Below, piece after piece: positions 49,664 through 59,297 of a stretch of DNA of 64,000 bases; the first letter of the stretch is position 1; the number at the start of each line of letters is the position of its first letter. Both the position numbers and the translations under genes were made by a program. The notes beneath the pieces were generated by a model, which worked only from the letters and a program-made list of their open reading frames with translations, did no database searches and was not told where the DNA came from. This DNA is from Pseudomonas urmiensis (GTDB lineage Bacteria; Pseudomonadota; Gammaproteobacteria; Pseudomonadales; Pseudomonadaceae). The stretch covers positions 1,431,001 to 1,495,000 of the forward strand of contig NZ_JABWRE020000001.1 in the NCBI RefSeq assembly GCF_014268815.2. The letters run 5' to 3'.

Positions 49664-50401
49664 TCATGCCCGGAAAGCCTGGGCGAAATGGCGGCGAGCC
49701 TCGGCAAATCTCCGATCAAGGGTACTTTTGCTCAGGCCGCTGACTCCCGGGAAACGGCGGGTGATCTCCTCGACCAAGGCTGCCTGGCTTGGATAGATGG
49801 ACTGCACCTGGCCGCTGTTCGATTTGCCCAACGTGACTTCCAGTACGGCGCCCACGAGCGTGTTATGCATACACTCGGAGGTCTCAGAGGGTATGCCGCA
49901 GGCCTCCAACCGTTCTGACAGCTCTCTGTTGGCGCTCACAAGCGTTGCCATTTCTTCGGTAGTGGCTGCGAGCTCTTGGCGCAGCTTTTCAATGGTGCGC
50001 TGGGAAGCGTCAATTTCTGCTTCCTGCACCAAGTGAGCGTTCAAGCTGATGCATTCTGAATGATCCAGATTTGGAGGGAACAGGAATGCAGGTCTCTGAT
50101 CAGGGAAATTACGTAGGAACCAGGCCACTAGGTCAGCACGCCGTACTGAGCAATACTCATGATGCACTTGGTGGTCAGAAGTGATCGGGCGCCCTAAATA
50201 AGTCGCGGGGAGCTCGCCACAGATGATCGCATCGCAGATGCACTCAAGGTGTCTTTGCAGCGACGGCCACTGCGGAAAATGCTTTCGTAGGCAACCCGGT
50301 TGGGACGCGTCGACGCGCAAGATCTCGTCTTGGTAGGCGGCAAGGCCACACCACAAAATTGCGGCATCAATCGGGTGGTAGGAGCTTCTGATTGAAATCA
50401 T
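49664..50401 (-). CDS. Hypothetical ICE protein with coiled coil, 245 aa
   Basis: Soluble protein, ATG preceded by GGAGG. The N-terminal half has several Cys and His residues (LECICDAIICGEL, HHEYCSVRRADL). A predicted coiled coil spans about residues 130-170 (IDASQRTIEKLRQELAATTE and onwards), and the C-terminal quarter looks like a helix-turn-helix (SQAALVEEITRRFPGVSGLS and SKSTLDRRFAEA). Proteins of this kind are common at the parA end of PFGI-1-class elements. A DNA-binding regulatory role is plausible; the family is not named here. Confidence 0.7.
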   Translation of the reverse strand: MISIRSSYHPIDAAILWCGLAAYQDEILRVDASQPGCLRKHFPQWPSLQRHLECICDAIICGELPATYLGRPITSDHQVHHEYCSVRRADLVAWFLRNFPDQRPAFLFPPNLDHSECISLNAHLVQEAEIDASQRTIEKLRQELAATTEEMATLVSANRELSERLEACGIPSETSECMHNTLVGAVLEVTLGKSNSGQVQSIYPSQAALVEEITRRFPGVSGLSKSTLDRRFAEARRHFAQAFRA

Positions 50402-50882
50402 GGCACACAGCCTCCAGCTGCGTTCGTCCTAGAATCGCTGGCGGAGGCGTGCGTACAGGCCCCGTCGAGCGAGCCGGGTTCCAATTTACGTATCCAATGT
50501 TGGTGACAACGGTTCCAGTTGATGGTTCCGGTGTAAATACACGATAGCGACGGGTTTTGACGCGATCCCTCCTTGCATCATTACGCTTTGAAAACGCCCC
50601 TCCGATACCCAGAGCCATTGCGAGCAGTCTGGGTCATCGTATTCGGGGAGGTTATGTGAGCGTTGTGGAGCGATATGTGGTCTCGAGCATTCCGCCGATC
50701 AGCACGTTGTGGATGACTTCAGAGGCCTCGGATGTGATGTTGAGGAATCCAGTGGCGTTTTCAGCTTGTCGTTGAGCGTGGAGAGGTCTGCCACATCACC
50801 AGCGGTGGCAGTGTAAGATAGCTGCAATTACTCGAGCGCACTGAGGGCAAATTCGAGCTTGGCTTGTTTCGCCAGATGTCTT
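50402..50882. other. 481-bp stretch with no confident gene at the ICE edge
   Basis: No complete gene is visible. On the - strand a frame without a start codon (50655-50795) encodes a coding-like tail ending at a TAA at 50652-50654 (ENATGFLNITSEASEVIHNV), which could be the 3' end of a broken gene. Together with the truncated IS66-like gene beside it, the stretch looks like degraded DNA at the boundary of the element. Confidence 0.45.
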
Positions 50883-51101
50883 TCAAGCTGGAGTGAACGC
50901 CGGCAGTGCAGATGGTGGATGATCGCGGTAAAGCGGTATCCACTTGCGGGCCAGGTTCGCGTTAATGCCGTGACGTAAAGCGATGCTGGCAATCGATACG
51001 TCGGGCTGTAGGCATTCCTGAGCGACCTGGGCCTTGAACGATTTTGGATAAGAGTTGCGCTGGCGCTTGGTGATCCTTGCGATAAGGGCGATGGTGTCCA
51101 C
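50883..51101 (-). pseudogene. IS66-type TnpA remnant
   Basis: The frame encodes KRQRNSYPKSFKAQVAQE, then SIASIALRHGINANLARKWI, the N-terminal helix-turn-helix region of IS66-family TnpA (OrfA). It stops after about 72 residues, while intact TnpA proteins are longer, and no TnpB or TnpC follows. A GTG at 51101 is a possible start. It lies between the asparaginase stop and the gene-free stretch, and marks an old insertion at the ICE/catabolic-island border. Confidence 0.8.
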
Positions 51102-51185
51102 GTTTATGTGGCCACCATCGTCCTTAATGCCTGGATTCGGAAGTTGTGTTCGCCGGCCCCTTACTTTCGGATTGCCACATCTCAA

Positions 51186-52241
51186 TTAGTAGCGATCAAA
51201 ATAGCCTTGGACGATCCGAAAATCACGGGTTTTGCCCAAGGCAAGCATCAAAAGTATTCGCGCTTTCTGCGGGTTAAGGGAGTTCGCGGTAACGAGCCCA
51301 AGAGTCTCATCATCAGCCGAGCCTGTTACGATCCCGTCTCCAGCCCGGCTGGAACGTACAAATAGCACACCATTACGAACAGCCTCTTCAGCCCCCGCGC
51401 GAGCCGATGGTGAGAGGCTGCCATTGCCCGTCGCTGCCAAAACAATTCCCTGTGCCCCCGCAGCGATTGCAGCATGATACAGATGCGCGCCGGCACCTTG
51501 GTGGTCATAAATGATATCGACTTGAGGCAAACTTTCGATCGCATCGAGGAAAAATTCGCTTTCCCCTGTATGCGCATGCGTAGGACCACTGTAGAAATGC
51601 ACGACATTTCCTACGATTTCTCCAAGATAGCCCTGCCCGACAGAACGAAACGCGTCGACGCCGGTAGTGCTCGCCTTGGTCATACTGCGTGCCGAGCCGA
51701 TTCGGTCATTGAGCATTATAAGGACACCTTTGCCAGAAGCACACGGTGTAGTGACCAGACGAAATGCGTTATACAGATTAAGTGGGCCATCTGCGCTCAA
51801 TGCGGTTGCGGGCCGCATTGCGCCGACCATGACCACGGGTTTCGTGCTCTTAAGCGTCAAGTTCAGGAAGTAAGCGGTTTCTTCCAGCGTGTCAGTACCG
51901 TGGGTAATCACCACTCCGTCGACGTCTGGCAATTTCAGCAGTTCGTCGACTCGTTTGGCAATGTGCAACAGTATCAGGTTATCGATCTGGTGGCTTTCAA
52001 CATTGACCACCTGTTCGCAGCGGATCTTGGCCAAATCATTGACGTTTGGAACAGCAGCCAGTACCTCATCGATTGAGGCGGTCACCTTGTAACCCTGTAG
52101 TTCCGTAGCACTTCCCGCTGACGAAGCGATGGTGCCGCCTGTTCCGATCAGAACAATATTCGGCCTGTCGCATAGTGTCGAGGACGTCGACGTAATTGAA
52201 ACGTTGCTCTGGGGGTTGGAGTTGGTAGTCATCGAAAGCAT
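51186..52241 (-). CDS. L-asparaginase/glutaminase family amidohydrolase
   Basis: Protein of 351 residues that would hydrolyse Asn (or a related amide) to Asp and ammonia. Both catalytic Thr motifs are present: GTGGTIASS near residues 33-41, and ITHGTDTLEETAYF near 113. A later DGIVTGSADD segment and the C-terminal half are normal. The N-terminus is polar with no obvious signal peptide, so it may be cytoplasmic; type II enzymes usually carry one. ATG at 52241 or 52232 are both possible. It begins at the stop of the LysR gene, indicating co-transcription, and faces away from the lyase/transport operon that it probably serves. Confidence 0.92.
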   Translation of the reverse strand: MLSMTTNSNPQSNVSITSTSSTLCDRPNIVLIGTGGTIASSAGSATELQGYKVTASIDEVLAAVPNVNDLAKIRCEQVVNVESHQIDNLILLHIAKRVDELLKLPDVDGVVITHGTDTLEETAYFLNLTLKSTKPVVMVGAMRPATALSADGPLNLYNAFRLVTTPCASGKGVLIMLNDRIGSARSMTKASTTGVDAFRSVGQGYLGEIVGNVVHFYSGPTHAHTGESEFFLDAIESLPQVDIIYDHQGAGAHLYHAAIAAGAQGIVLAATGNGSLSPSARAGAEEAVRNGVLFVRSSRAGDGIVTGSADDETLGLVTANSLNPQKARILLMLALGKTRDFRIVQGYFDRY

Positions 52242-53212
52242 TACCCTGTTATCGCGAGTTTTAGGTCAATGTTCATAAAGTCCGCAAATGCTTTGACCAG
52301 CGGACTGCGTGGCGCGTTATGGCGCAAGATTAGGCTGAAGGGCGTCAACAATTTAACGACATCTGGGCGAATAGCCCGCAAACGCCCGTCTTTGACGAGT
52401 TGACTGGCATAATGGCATGGAAGAAAACCGATGAACCTGCCGGTCAGGATCAGCATCGCGACGGCTTCGACCTGCGTGGCAGACGTTGAACTTTCATCGT
52501 AGTCAAAGAACTCTCTTTTTGCTGCATGTATGGCATAGCGATGATTGACGAAGCTGTACTTTTTCAACTGTTCCAACTCAATTTCTTCATCCACCTTCTC
52601 AAACAATTCATGCCCTACAGCGCAATACAGTGTCGACTTTTCTTCGTACATTTCAAAATAATCAAATTCCTCCCTTCGCTGGTAAACTGGAACGATACCC
52701 GAAACAAATCTCCCCTCGACAACGCCCCGCTCCACTTCATCCAACTGCGAAACACTCAATCGCACCCTCACCTTGGGTGCCTCATCGGCCATCGTTCTGA
52801 TCGCCGCAATCAGCGGAGAGCCTGAATCAAATATCGTGTTATCAATGACACCGATACTCAGGTCCCCAATCAATTCATTTTTCGTGGAACTTATCCTGTC
52901 TCGGAAGTTTTCCACCGAATTGAATAAGTCGATGGACGCCTGATAAACCACCTTGCCCTCGTCCGTCAGGCTGAAGCCCTCTCGACCGCGGCTGCACAGG
53001 CGCATTCCGATGCGAATTTCAAGGTCCGAAATCTGTTTACTGATCGCCGCGAGGCCCACATTCAGCTCGTTCTGGGCTGCACTAAAGCCCCCGGCTTCTA
53101 CAACAGCTTTGAAGACTTTCAGCAGTTTGAAATCTTGTCCGCTCAGCGCCATCGGCGCTCTGATTCCTGTCTTTCCGGGCAGGTTTCCGGGCGTGGAAAG
53201 TGAGGTTTCCAT
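52241..53212 (-). CDS. LysR-type transcriptional regulator
   Basis: Protein of about 323 residues with an N-terminal winged helix (KLLKVFKAVVEAGGFSAAQN, then GLAAISKQISDLEIRIG) and a C-terminal effector-binding domain. The ATG at 53212 gives a 30-residue tail before the HTH; the Met at codon 21 (53152) is a plausible alternative. It is divergent from the argH-like operon and linked to the asparaginase gene, the usual layout for a regulator that controls the neighbouring catabolic genes. The inducer is unknown. Confidence 0.9.
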   Translation of the reverse strand: METSLSTPGNLPGKTGIRAPMALSGQDFKLLKVFKAVVEAGGFSAAQNELNVGLAAISKQISDLEIRIGMRLCSRGREGFSLTDEGKVVYQASIDLFNSVENFRDRISSTKNELIGDLSIGVIDNTIFDSGSPLIAAIRTMADEAPKVRVRLSVSQLDEVERGVVEGRFVSGIVPVYQRREEFDYFEMYEEKSTLYCAVGHELFEKVDEEIELEQLKKYSFVNHRYAIHAAKREFFDYDESSTSATQVEAVAMLILTGRFIGFLPCHYASQLVKDGRLRAIRPDVVKLLTPFSLILRHNAPRSPLVKAFADFMNIDLKLAITG

Positions 53213-53503
53213 GATGATTATTTACCTCGTAGTCGGCATACAACAGGCTAGATCACCACAACAAGAAATCAGCCGGCCTAATCATCATGAACACATGCAG
53301 CGGCGCATTGCAACAAACTTCACATCAGCCGTTTATTTCACAAGCGACTGATTTAAATAGGTTTTATCCTGCCCTATCGGCCAAAAAACTCTCGCCAAAC
53401 ACGTCTTGCTTCCACAGTAATTCCCAAGTATTTACGCGCGCTGAATAGTACTTATCCGTATTAATCTCGCCCGTTCTATTTCAAAAAGTGAGGAACAATA
53501 ATA
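53213..53503. promoter_or_regulatory. Divergent promoter region of the catabolic operon
   Basis: This 291-bp AT-rich gap between the divergent LysR and argH-like genes should hold both promoters and the LysR operator. A GAGGAA motif at 53489-53494 serves the argH-like ATG. I could not pick out a single convincing T-N11-A operator by eye. Confidence 0.6.
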
Positions 53504-54931
53504 ATGACTCAACCTACTGATCGCCTTTGGGGTGCTCGTTTCAAGAGTGGTCCTTCGGAGGCGTTGGCAGCCCTCTCGCGTTGCCCTGAGCGCTACTTCC
53601 AGCTCGCCCCATACGACCTGGCAGGCTCTCGAGCACACACCCGCGAACTGCAACGTGCAGGGTTGCTGGACGAGACTGAAACCCAGCGCATGCTCGAAGC
53701 GCTCAATACCATCGAAGAAGAATTTCGCGGCGGCCGGCTCAGCCCTTCGCTGGATGACGAAGACGTGCACACCTTCCTCGAGCGCGTGCTAACTGAGCGC
53801 CTGGGGCCGCTTGGCGGCAAGATCCGCGCCGGTCGCTCTCGCAATGACCAAGCCTCCAATGATCTGCGGCTGTTCCTGCGTGACCACGCCCGCAAGTTGG
53901 CATCGCAGGTGCTGGACCTGCAAGACGCCTTGGTTGAGCAAGCTGAACAGCACGTCGAAACCATCTGCCCTGGCTTTACCCACCTCCAGCAGGCCCAGCC
54001 GATTACCTTTGCTCATCAGTTGCTGGCGCACGCTCAAGCCATGCTGCGTGACATCCAGCGCCTGGTCGACTGGGATGCGCGCACTGCGCTGTCGCCCCTG
54101 GGAGCAGCGGCCATGGCAGGTTCGGCGATCGCCCGTCAGCCTCAGCATTCCGCCGTTGAGATGGGGTTCACCGCGCCCTGTGAAAACTCCATCGATGCCG
54201 TGGCCAGCCGCGACCATGTCGCTGAATTCCTGTTCGTGACCGCTATGCTGGGCATCAACATTTCCCGAGTATCGGAAGAGTTTTGCCTGTGGTCCTCTCG
54301 CCAGTTCCGCTGGGTCGACCTGGATGACGCGTATGCCACCGGTAGCTCGATCATGCCGCAGAAGAAGAACCCGGATATCGCCGAGCTGTCCCGCGGCAAG
54401 GCTGGCCGTCTGATCGGCAACCTGACTGGGTTGCTCTCTACGCTGAAATCTCTGCCGCTTTCCTACAACCGGGACCTTGCCGAAGACAAGAACGAAGTCC
54501 TGGACACTGTCGAAACCCTGAGCCTGGTCCTGCCCGCCATGGCGGGTATGGTCCGCACCATGCGCGTACGCACAGACGAACTGCGCCGCCAGGCGCCGCT
54601 GGGCTTCACCTTGGCCACCGAGGTCGCCGACTGGCTGGCGGTACGCGGCGTGCCCTTCAAAGAAGCTCACGAGATCACCGGTGCTCTGGTACGAGCCTGT
54701 GAAGAGCAAGACATCGAGTTGTGGGAAGCCAGCCCGAGCATGTTGGCGGACATCGATGGGCGACTGACCCCCGATGTGAAGCAGAGCCTGACTCTGGAGG
54801 CTGCCATCGCCGCTCGCAGTGGCTGGGGCGGCACAGCGCCAGAGCGTGTCCGGGAGCAAATCACCCGGCTGAAATCGGCCTTGGAAGGTCAGCGCGAGTG
54901 GACGGCCAACTACGCCGGCCCACGCATCTGA
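53504..54931 (+). CDS. Argininosuccinate-lyase-like C-N lyase
   Basis: Protein of 475 residues of the aspartase/fumarase superfamily. It has the subfamily features RAGRSRNDQASNDLRLFLRD (near residue 107), GFTHLQQAQPITFAHQLLAH (near 158) and the signature loop GSSIMPQKKNPD (near 280). Argininosuccinate lyase splits argininosuccinate to arginine and fumarate; relatives cleave other N-substituted aspartates, such as EDDS and iminodisuccinate. No other arginine-biosynthesis gene is nearby. It leads an operon with an amino-acid importer, hydrolases and an MmgE/PrpD protein, so a catabolic C-N lyase role is more likely than arginine synthesis. The true substrate cannot be told from the sequence. 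Confidence 0.85.
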   Translation: MTQPTDRLWGARFKSGPSEALAALSRCPERYFQLAPYDLAGSRAHTRELQRAGLLDETETQRMLEALNTIEEEFRGGRLSPSLDDEDVHTFLERVLTERLGPLGGKIRAGRSRNDQASNDLRLFLRDHARKLASQVLDLQDALVEQAEQHVETICPGFTHLQQAQPITFAHQLLAHAQAMLRDIQRLVDWDARTALSPLGAAAMAGSAIARQPQHSAVEMGFTAPCENSIDAVASRDHVAEFLFVTAMLGINISRVSEEFCLWSSRQFRWVDLDDAYATGSSIMPQKKNPDIAELSRGKAGRLIGNLTGLLSTLKSLPLSYNRDLAEDKNEVLDTVETLSLVLPAMAGMVRTMRVRTDELRRQAPLGFTLATEVADWLAVRGVPFKEAHEITGALVRACEEQDIELWEASPSMLADIDGRLTPDVKQSLTLEAAIAARSGWGGTAPERVREQITRLKSALEGQREWTANYAGPRI

Positions 54932-55022
54932 GTTTTGCCCAAACGGAGCGCGACCCCAGGGTAGTGCTTTCCAGATCGACCGATTAGCCGCAGCCCTCCA
55001 GTGCTGCCTTCGGAGCAACACC

Positions 55023-55901
55023 ATGAGTCAATTACAAGCACAACGTCTTGTCGCCGAGCGCAAGCAACAGGAAAACCAATTCGACATCGCCCATTACGAA
55101 CACGTGCCACGCCGATACTACGGGCGCATGTTCTTCGCCACATTGCTCGTGGTCCTGTTAATCGGCCTTGGGAATGCCTTCGCCAAAGGTCAGATCGAAT
55201 GGTCCTATGTCGGCCAGTTCCTGACGTCCAAAGCGATTCTGTTCGGCCTGATGAACACCATTCTGATGTCCCTGCTCGCCATGACGCTGGGGATCATCTT
55301 CGGGGTCATCACGGCGATCATGAGAATGTCGCAAAACCCCATTCTGCAGTACGTCGCCCTGGGTTACACCTGGCTGTTCCGCGGCACACCGCTGATTCTG
55401 CAGCTTTTACTCTGGTTCAACCTTGCGTTGATCTTCCCGGTCATCAGCATTCCCGGCGTCTTCCAGATCGACACTGTGAGTGTGATGACGCCATTTGTTG
55501 CGGCCCTGCTCGGCCTGAGCATCAACCAAGGCGCCTACACCGCCGAAGTGGTGCGCGCCGGCCTGCTCTCCGTCGACACCGGCCAGTATGAGGCTGCGAA
55601 GTCCATCGGCATGCCGCGCCTTCAGGCACTCAAACGGATCATTTTGCCGCAGGCCATGCGGATCATCATCCCGCCAGTGGGTAACGAGTTCATCGGCATG
55701 GTGAAGATGACCAGTCTGGCCAGTGTCATTCAGTACTCCGAACTGCTGCACAACGCCCAGAACATCTATTTCGCCAACGCGCGCGTAATGGAACTGCTGA
55801 TCGTCGCGGGTATTTGGTACCTCGCCGTCGTCACTGTCCTGTCGTTTGGTCAGAGCCGCCTGGAACGTCACTTTGCCAAAGGCGCAGGTAAGCGCTCCTA
55901 A
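55023..55901 (+). CDS. Polar amino-acid ABC transporter permease (HisM/GltK type)
   Basis: Protein of 292 residues. A ~40-residue polar N-terminus precedes about five membrane helices, the first near residues 40-57. The cytoplasmic EAA loop is present ([19 protein letters not shown], then [11 protein letters not shown]). It belongs to the family that imports polar amino acids together with a single permease, ATPase and binding protein. It starts 91 bp after the lyase, with CGGAGC upstream, and is followed by the matching ATPase and binding-protein genes. Confidence 0.92.
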   Translation: MSQLQAQRLVAERKQQENQFDIAHYEHVPRRYYGRMFFATLLVVLLIGLGNAFAKGQIEWSYVGQFLTSKAILFGLMNTILMSLLAMTLGIIFGVITAIMRMSQNPILQYVALGYTWLFRGTPLILQLLLWFNLALIFPVISIPGVFQIDTVSVMTPFVAALLGLSINQGAYTAEVVRAGLLSVDTGQYEAAKSIGMPRLQALKRIILPQAMRIIIPPVGNEFIGMVKMTSLASVIQYSELLHNAQNIYFANARVMELLIVAGIWYLAVVTVLSFGQSRLERHFAKGAGKRS

Positions 55902-55927
55902 CCGGCCACGCACAGAGAGATATCCCT

Positions 55928-56692
55928 ATGAGAAGCATCGTCAAGGCCGTCGGCCTGAACAAACACTACGGCGATTTCCACGCCCTCAAAGACATCAACC
56001 TGGAAATCGAACAAGGTGAAGTGCTCTGTGTCATCGGCCCTTCTGGCTCGGGCAAGAGCAGCTTCTTGCGCTGCATCAACCAGTTGGAAAAAGTCGATAG
56101 TGGCGCACTTTGGGTCGATGACGAACTGGTGGGCTACCGCATGGTAGGCCGCAAGCTCTACGAACTGAACGAGACCCAGATCGCCCGCCAACGCCTGGTT
56201 ACCGGGATGGTCTTCCAGCGCTTCAACCTGTTTCCGCACCTGACCGTGCTGGAGAACATCATTGAAGGTCCGTGCCAGGTTTTGAAGCGCTCGCCCAAGG
56301 AGGCCACAGAGGGTGCCATTGAGTTGCTGGCGCGTGTCGGGCTGGCTGATAAACGCGATCACTACCCGATCCAGCTTTCCGGCGGTCAGCAGCAGCGGGT
56401 TGCCATCGCTCGGGCGCTGGCCATGCGGCCAAAGCTGATGTTGTTCGACGAGCCCACCTCCGCACTCGACCCGGAATTGGTCGGTGAGGTGCTCTCGGTC
56501 ATGCGTGATCTCGCTAAAACGGGGATGACCATGGTTGTTGTAACCCACGAACTGGGTTTCGCCCGCGAGGTTTCCAATCGCGTGGTGTTCATGGATGCCG
56601 GCCAAGTCGTGGAGGTCGGAAGCCCAGAAGAGGTGCTGTTAACCCCACAAAATCCACGCACTCAAAACTTCATTTCTGCCGTTCGCGCCTAG
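55928..56692 (+). CDS. Polar amino-acid ABC transporter ATP-binding protein
   Basis: Protein of 254 residues with Walker A (GPSGSGKSS, near residue 40), the ABC signature [15 protein letters not shown], Walker B ([14 protein letters not shown]), and an H-loop ([10 protein letters not shown]). It is of the GlnQ/HisP size and type and energises uptake by the permease encoded 26 bases upstream. Confidence 0.95.
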   Translation: MRSIVKAVGLNKHYGDFHALKDINLEIEQGEVLCVIGPSGSGKSSFLRCINQLEKVDSGALWVDDELVGYRMVGRKLYELNETQIARQRLVTGMVFQRFNLFPHLTVLENIIEGPCQVLKRSPKEATEGAIELLARVGLADKRDHYPIQLSGGQQQRVAIARALAMRPKLMLFDEPTSALDPELVGEVLSVMRDLAKTGMTMVVVTHELGFAREVSNRVVFMDAGQVVEVGSPEEVLLTPQNPRTQNFISAVRA

Positions 56693-56723
56693 GCGCCAAT
56701 AATAATTCAAGAGAACGTCGTAC

Positions 56724-57542
56724 ATGAAAAAGCTGATCCTCTCCTCCGTACTGATGGGCATTGCCGTTTGTGCACAGGCAACCGCAGAACTCCCCGCAGC
56801 CATCAAAGCCAAAGGCGAAATCGTTGCAGCGATCAAGCCCAACTATCCGCCGATGGACTTCAGAGACCCGGCCACCAACGAGCTGACCGGTTTCGACTAT
56901 GACCTGGGCACCGCACTGGCTGAGCGCCTTGGCGTGAAGATAAAGTGGCAGGAAACCTCGTTCGAACAGATGATCAGCGCGCTGACTACAAAACGTGTTG
57001 ACATCATCCTGTCCGGCATGACCGACACCAAGGAGCGGCAAAAGGCGATCACGTTCGTTGACTACTTCGTCAGTGGACCACAGTTTTACACCCTGCAGAG
57101 CCGCACCGACCTCAACGAGACAACCGACTTGTGCGGGAAGAAAGTGGGGACGAGCCGAGCCACAACATGGCCAGACGAGATCGCTGAGTGGAGCAAAGCG
57201 AACTGCGAAGCAGCAGGAAAGCCCGCGGTTGTTGTGATGGGATCAGAAGGGAGCGCTGATGCTCGTACTCAACTTCGTCAACGTCGCATAGACGCCGCCA
57301 TGCAGGGCAGTGAGACCTTGCCCTACATCATGTCCCTGGACAAAAACTCCCTTAAGACCCTGGGCCCTGCCATTTCCACCCAGTTCACCGGGCTCGGCGT
57401 GAGCAATGCCAACCCTGAACTGACGAAAGCCGTGGCCGAGGCTTTGCAAAGCATGATCGCCGACGGCAGCTACCACGCCATCCTGAAGAAGTGGGACCTT
57501 GAGAAAGGCGCTGTCGAGCGCGTGACTATCAACGGCCAGTAA
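56724..57542 (+). CDS. Periplasmic amino-acid-type solute-binding protein
   Basis: Protein of 272 residues with a signal peptide (MKKLILSSVLMGIAVCAQA, cleavage near residue 21) and a type II periplasmic-binding fold: IVAAIKPNYPPMDF, ELTGFDYDLGTALAERLG, FEQMISALTTKRVDIILSGM. The conserved ligand-binding pattern of family 3 binding proteins is recognisable (DYF, then KVGTSRATTW). It should determine the substrate of the importer. Because the same operon carries a C-N lyase and amide-type hydrolases, the ligand may be an N-modified amino acid and not a free one. Confidence 0.93.
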   Translation: MKKLILSSVLMGIAVCAQATAELPAAIKAKGEIVAAIKPNYPPMDFRDPATNELTGFDYDLGTALAERLGVKIKWQETSFEQMISALTTKRVDIILSGMTDTKERQKAITFVDYFVSGPQFYTLQSRTDLNETTDLCGKKVGTSRATTWPDEIAEWSKANCEAAGKPAVVVMGSEGSADARTQLRQRRIDAAMQGSETLPYIMSLDKNSLKTLGPAISTQFTGLGVSNANPELTKAVAEALQSMIADGSYHAILKKWDLEKGAVERVTINGQ

Positions 57543-57556
57543 CCAAGAGCCCACCC

Positions 57557-58405
57557 ATGTCCTCTCCGACAACACTTCAGTGGCCCGGCGAAAGCAGGGC
57601 CTGCATGGCCCTGGCCTTCGACGTCGACGGTCCGACCGGCGATGCAATGCTCGACGGATCGATCTGGCGCAAGCCCGAATATTTCGGCTTTGGCAGTTAC
57701 GGGCCCTATCGCGCCCTGCCACGTATCCTCGATCTGCTTGATGCCGTGCGCATACCGGCAACGTTCTTCGTGCCCGCATGGGTGGTGGAGAATTGGCCCA
57801 GACAGTGCCAAGCGATTGTCGAAAGGGGACATGAGGTGGCCTACCACGGCTACAGGCACGAATCCTTTTTTGCGCTGGAGCCGCAAGTACAACGCCAAGT
57901 GCTGGACAAGTGCCGGGAAGTTTTCTGGAACGTGCTGGGCGTGCGTGCAGAAGGGTTTCGTACCCCTTCCGGCGATTGGCACGCCCAAACCCCAGCAGTG
58001 CTCCTGGAGGCCGGCGTGACCTACTCCAGTAGTATGCGCGGCGATGATCGCCCCTATTTGATCAACGTTGCCGGCCACGCTCGCCCGCTGGTGGAAATCC
58101 CAGGCCACTGGGAGCTCGACGATTACGCCTCCCTGGCTTACACCAAGCGCCCAGACTTTCCCTGCGGTCTGGACCGGACGGCGAGCTATGAGCTGACCCT
58201 CGACAACTGGTGCCGCGAGTTCGACGGTGCCATGGATGAAGGTCTGTGCTTGACCACGCTGTTGCATCCGAAGATCACCGGAAAACCTGGCCGGCTTTTA
58301 CTGTTGGAGCAGCTTTTCGAACATATGCGCCAACGTCAGGATGTCTGGTTCTCCACCTGCCGCGACGTTGCCCAATGGACGCTCAAGGAGCACGGAAATG
58401 ACTGA
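57557..58405 (+). CDS. Polysaccharide-deacetylase-fold hydrolase (PuuE/cyclic-imidase-like) 1
   Basis: Protein of 282 residues of the NodB/carbohydrate esterase 4 fold (ALAFDVDGPTGD at the start; GHEVAYHGYRHESF near 93; EGFRTPSGDW near 133). It has no signal peptide. Cytoplasmic members of this fold without secretion signals include PuuE allantoinase-like proteins and a metal-independent cyclic imidase of Pseudomonas putida, which hydrolyse C-N bonds of small molecules. Location 14 bases after the binding-protein gene fits an intracellular step after uptake. The substrate is not known. Its stop overlaps the start of a second member by eight bases. Confidence 0.87.
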   Translation: MSSPTTLQWPGESRACMALAFDVDGPTGDAMLDGSIWRKPEYFGFGSYGPYRALPRILDLLDAVRIPATFFVPAWVVENWPRQCQAIVERGHEVAYHGYRHESFFALEPQVQRQVLDKCREVFWNVLGVRAEGFRTPSGDWHAQTPAVLLEAGVTYSSSMRGDDRPYLINVAGHARPLVEIPGHWELDDYASLAYTKRPDFPCGLDRTASYELTLDNWCREFDGAMDEGLCLTTLLHPKITGKPGRLLLLEQLFEHMRQRQDVWFSTCRDVAQWTLKEHGND

Positions 58406-59297
58406 GCTGCCAGTCTGGCCGGCACCCTACCGCTGCGCCGTAGTCGTGACCGTCGACTACAACGATACCCACGGCATTCTCACCCAAGCACCTGCTGTCG
58501 CAGGTCGGGATAAAACACTGTCAGTCTGGCGCTACGGCACCACACGTGGTGTGCCACGCCTGCTGCAGACCCTCGCCGATCTGCAGGTTCGTAGCTCTTG
58601 GTGCATTCCCGGCATCGTCGCCGAGCAGAACCCTGAGCGGATCGATGCGATTCTCGAAGGCGGGCATGAAATCGCCTGTTGCGGATACCGACATCAGGAC
58701 TATGACTCGCTCAGCCTCTGCGAGCAGGCGTTCGAACTGGAGCGAGGCTGCAGCGTCTTGGCCAGCCTCTGCGGGCAAAAGCCGCGAGGTTTCCGTGTGC
58801 CTGCGGGCAATTGGGCTCCCGGTTTCCCCGAAGCCATGCGCCGCCAAGGAATACGTTGGTCGTCGTCCCTGCGTGGTGATGATCTGCCGTATGCGCACCT
58901 GCAGTCGGCGCCCGGCGGCGCGCCGTTAATTGAGTTACCCCTGCATTACGAACTGGAGGACGAGCCCTACTTCGCGTTCAACCTGAGCCCGGCAGTGCCG
59001 CCCGCTCAATCGCGCATCGCCTCCTACAGCCACACCCTGAAGAACCTGCAGATGGACTTCGCCGGGTTTCATCGCTATGGCCTCTGCTACGTGCTGCGCC
59101 TGCACCCGGAGATCATCGCAACACCGGGCCGCATCGGGCTCCTGCGCGAGTTGCTGGAAGGGATTCAGCAGCTTCCGGACGTCTGGTTCGCCACTGCCGA
59201 AGAAGTGGCGCAGTGGTGGGCGCAATCCGGCCCCGCGCTGCCCCTTGACCACCCTGCCGCTGTTTACGCACGCCATTATACGGAGCATCAACTGTGA
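58398..59297 (+). CDS. Polysaccharide-deacetylase-fold hydrolase 2
   Basis: Protein of 299 residues, paralogous to the preceding one (VVTVDYNDTHG near the start; GHEIACCGYRHQDY; RGFRVPAGNWAPGF). The ATG at 58398 overlaps the previous stop by eight bases, so the longer frame from 58341 is not used. The two similar but clearly diverged proteins might form a hetero-oligomer or act on different intermediates; both lack a signal peptide. As for its neighbour, hydrolysis of an amide, imide or ureide bond in a small molecule is more likely than polysaccharide deacetylation. Confidence 0.86.
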   Translation: MTELPVWPAPYRCAVVVTVDYNDTHGILTQAPAVAGRDKTLSVWRYGTTRGVPRLLQTLADLQVRSSWCIPGIVAEQNPERIDAILEGGHEIACCGYRHQDYDSLSLCEQAFELERGCSVLASLCGQKPRGFRVPAGNWAPGFPEAMRRQGIRWSSSLRGDDLPYAHLQSAPGGAPLIELPLHYELEDEPYFAFNLSPAVPPAQSRIASYSHTLKNLQMDFAGFHRYGLCYVLRLHPEIIATPGRIGLLRELLEGIQQLPDVWFATAEEVAQWWAQSGPALPLDHPAAVYARHYTEHQL

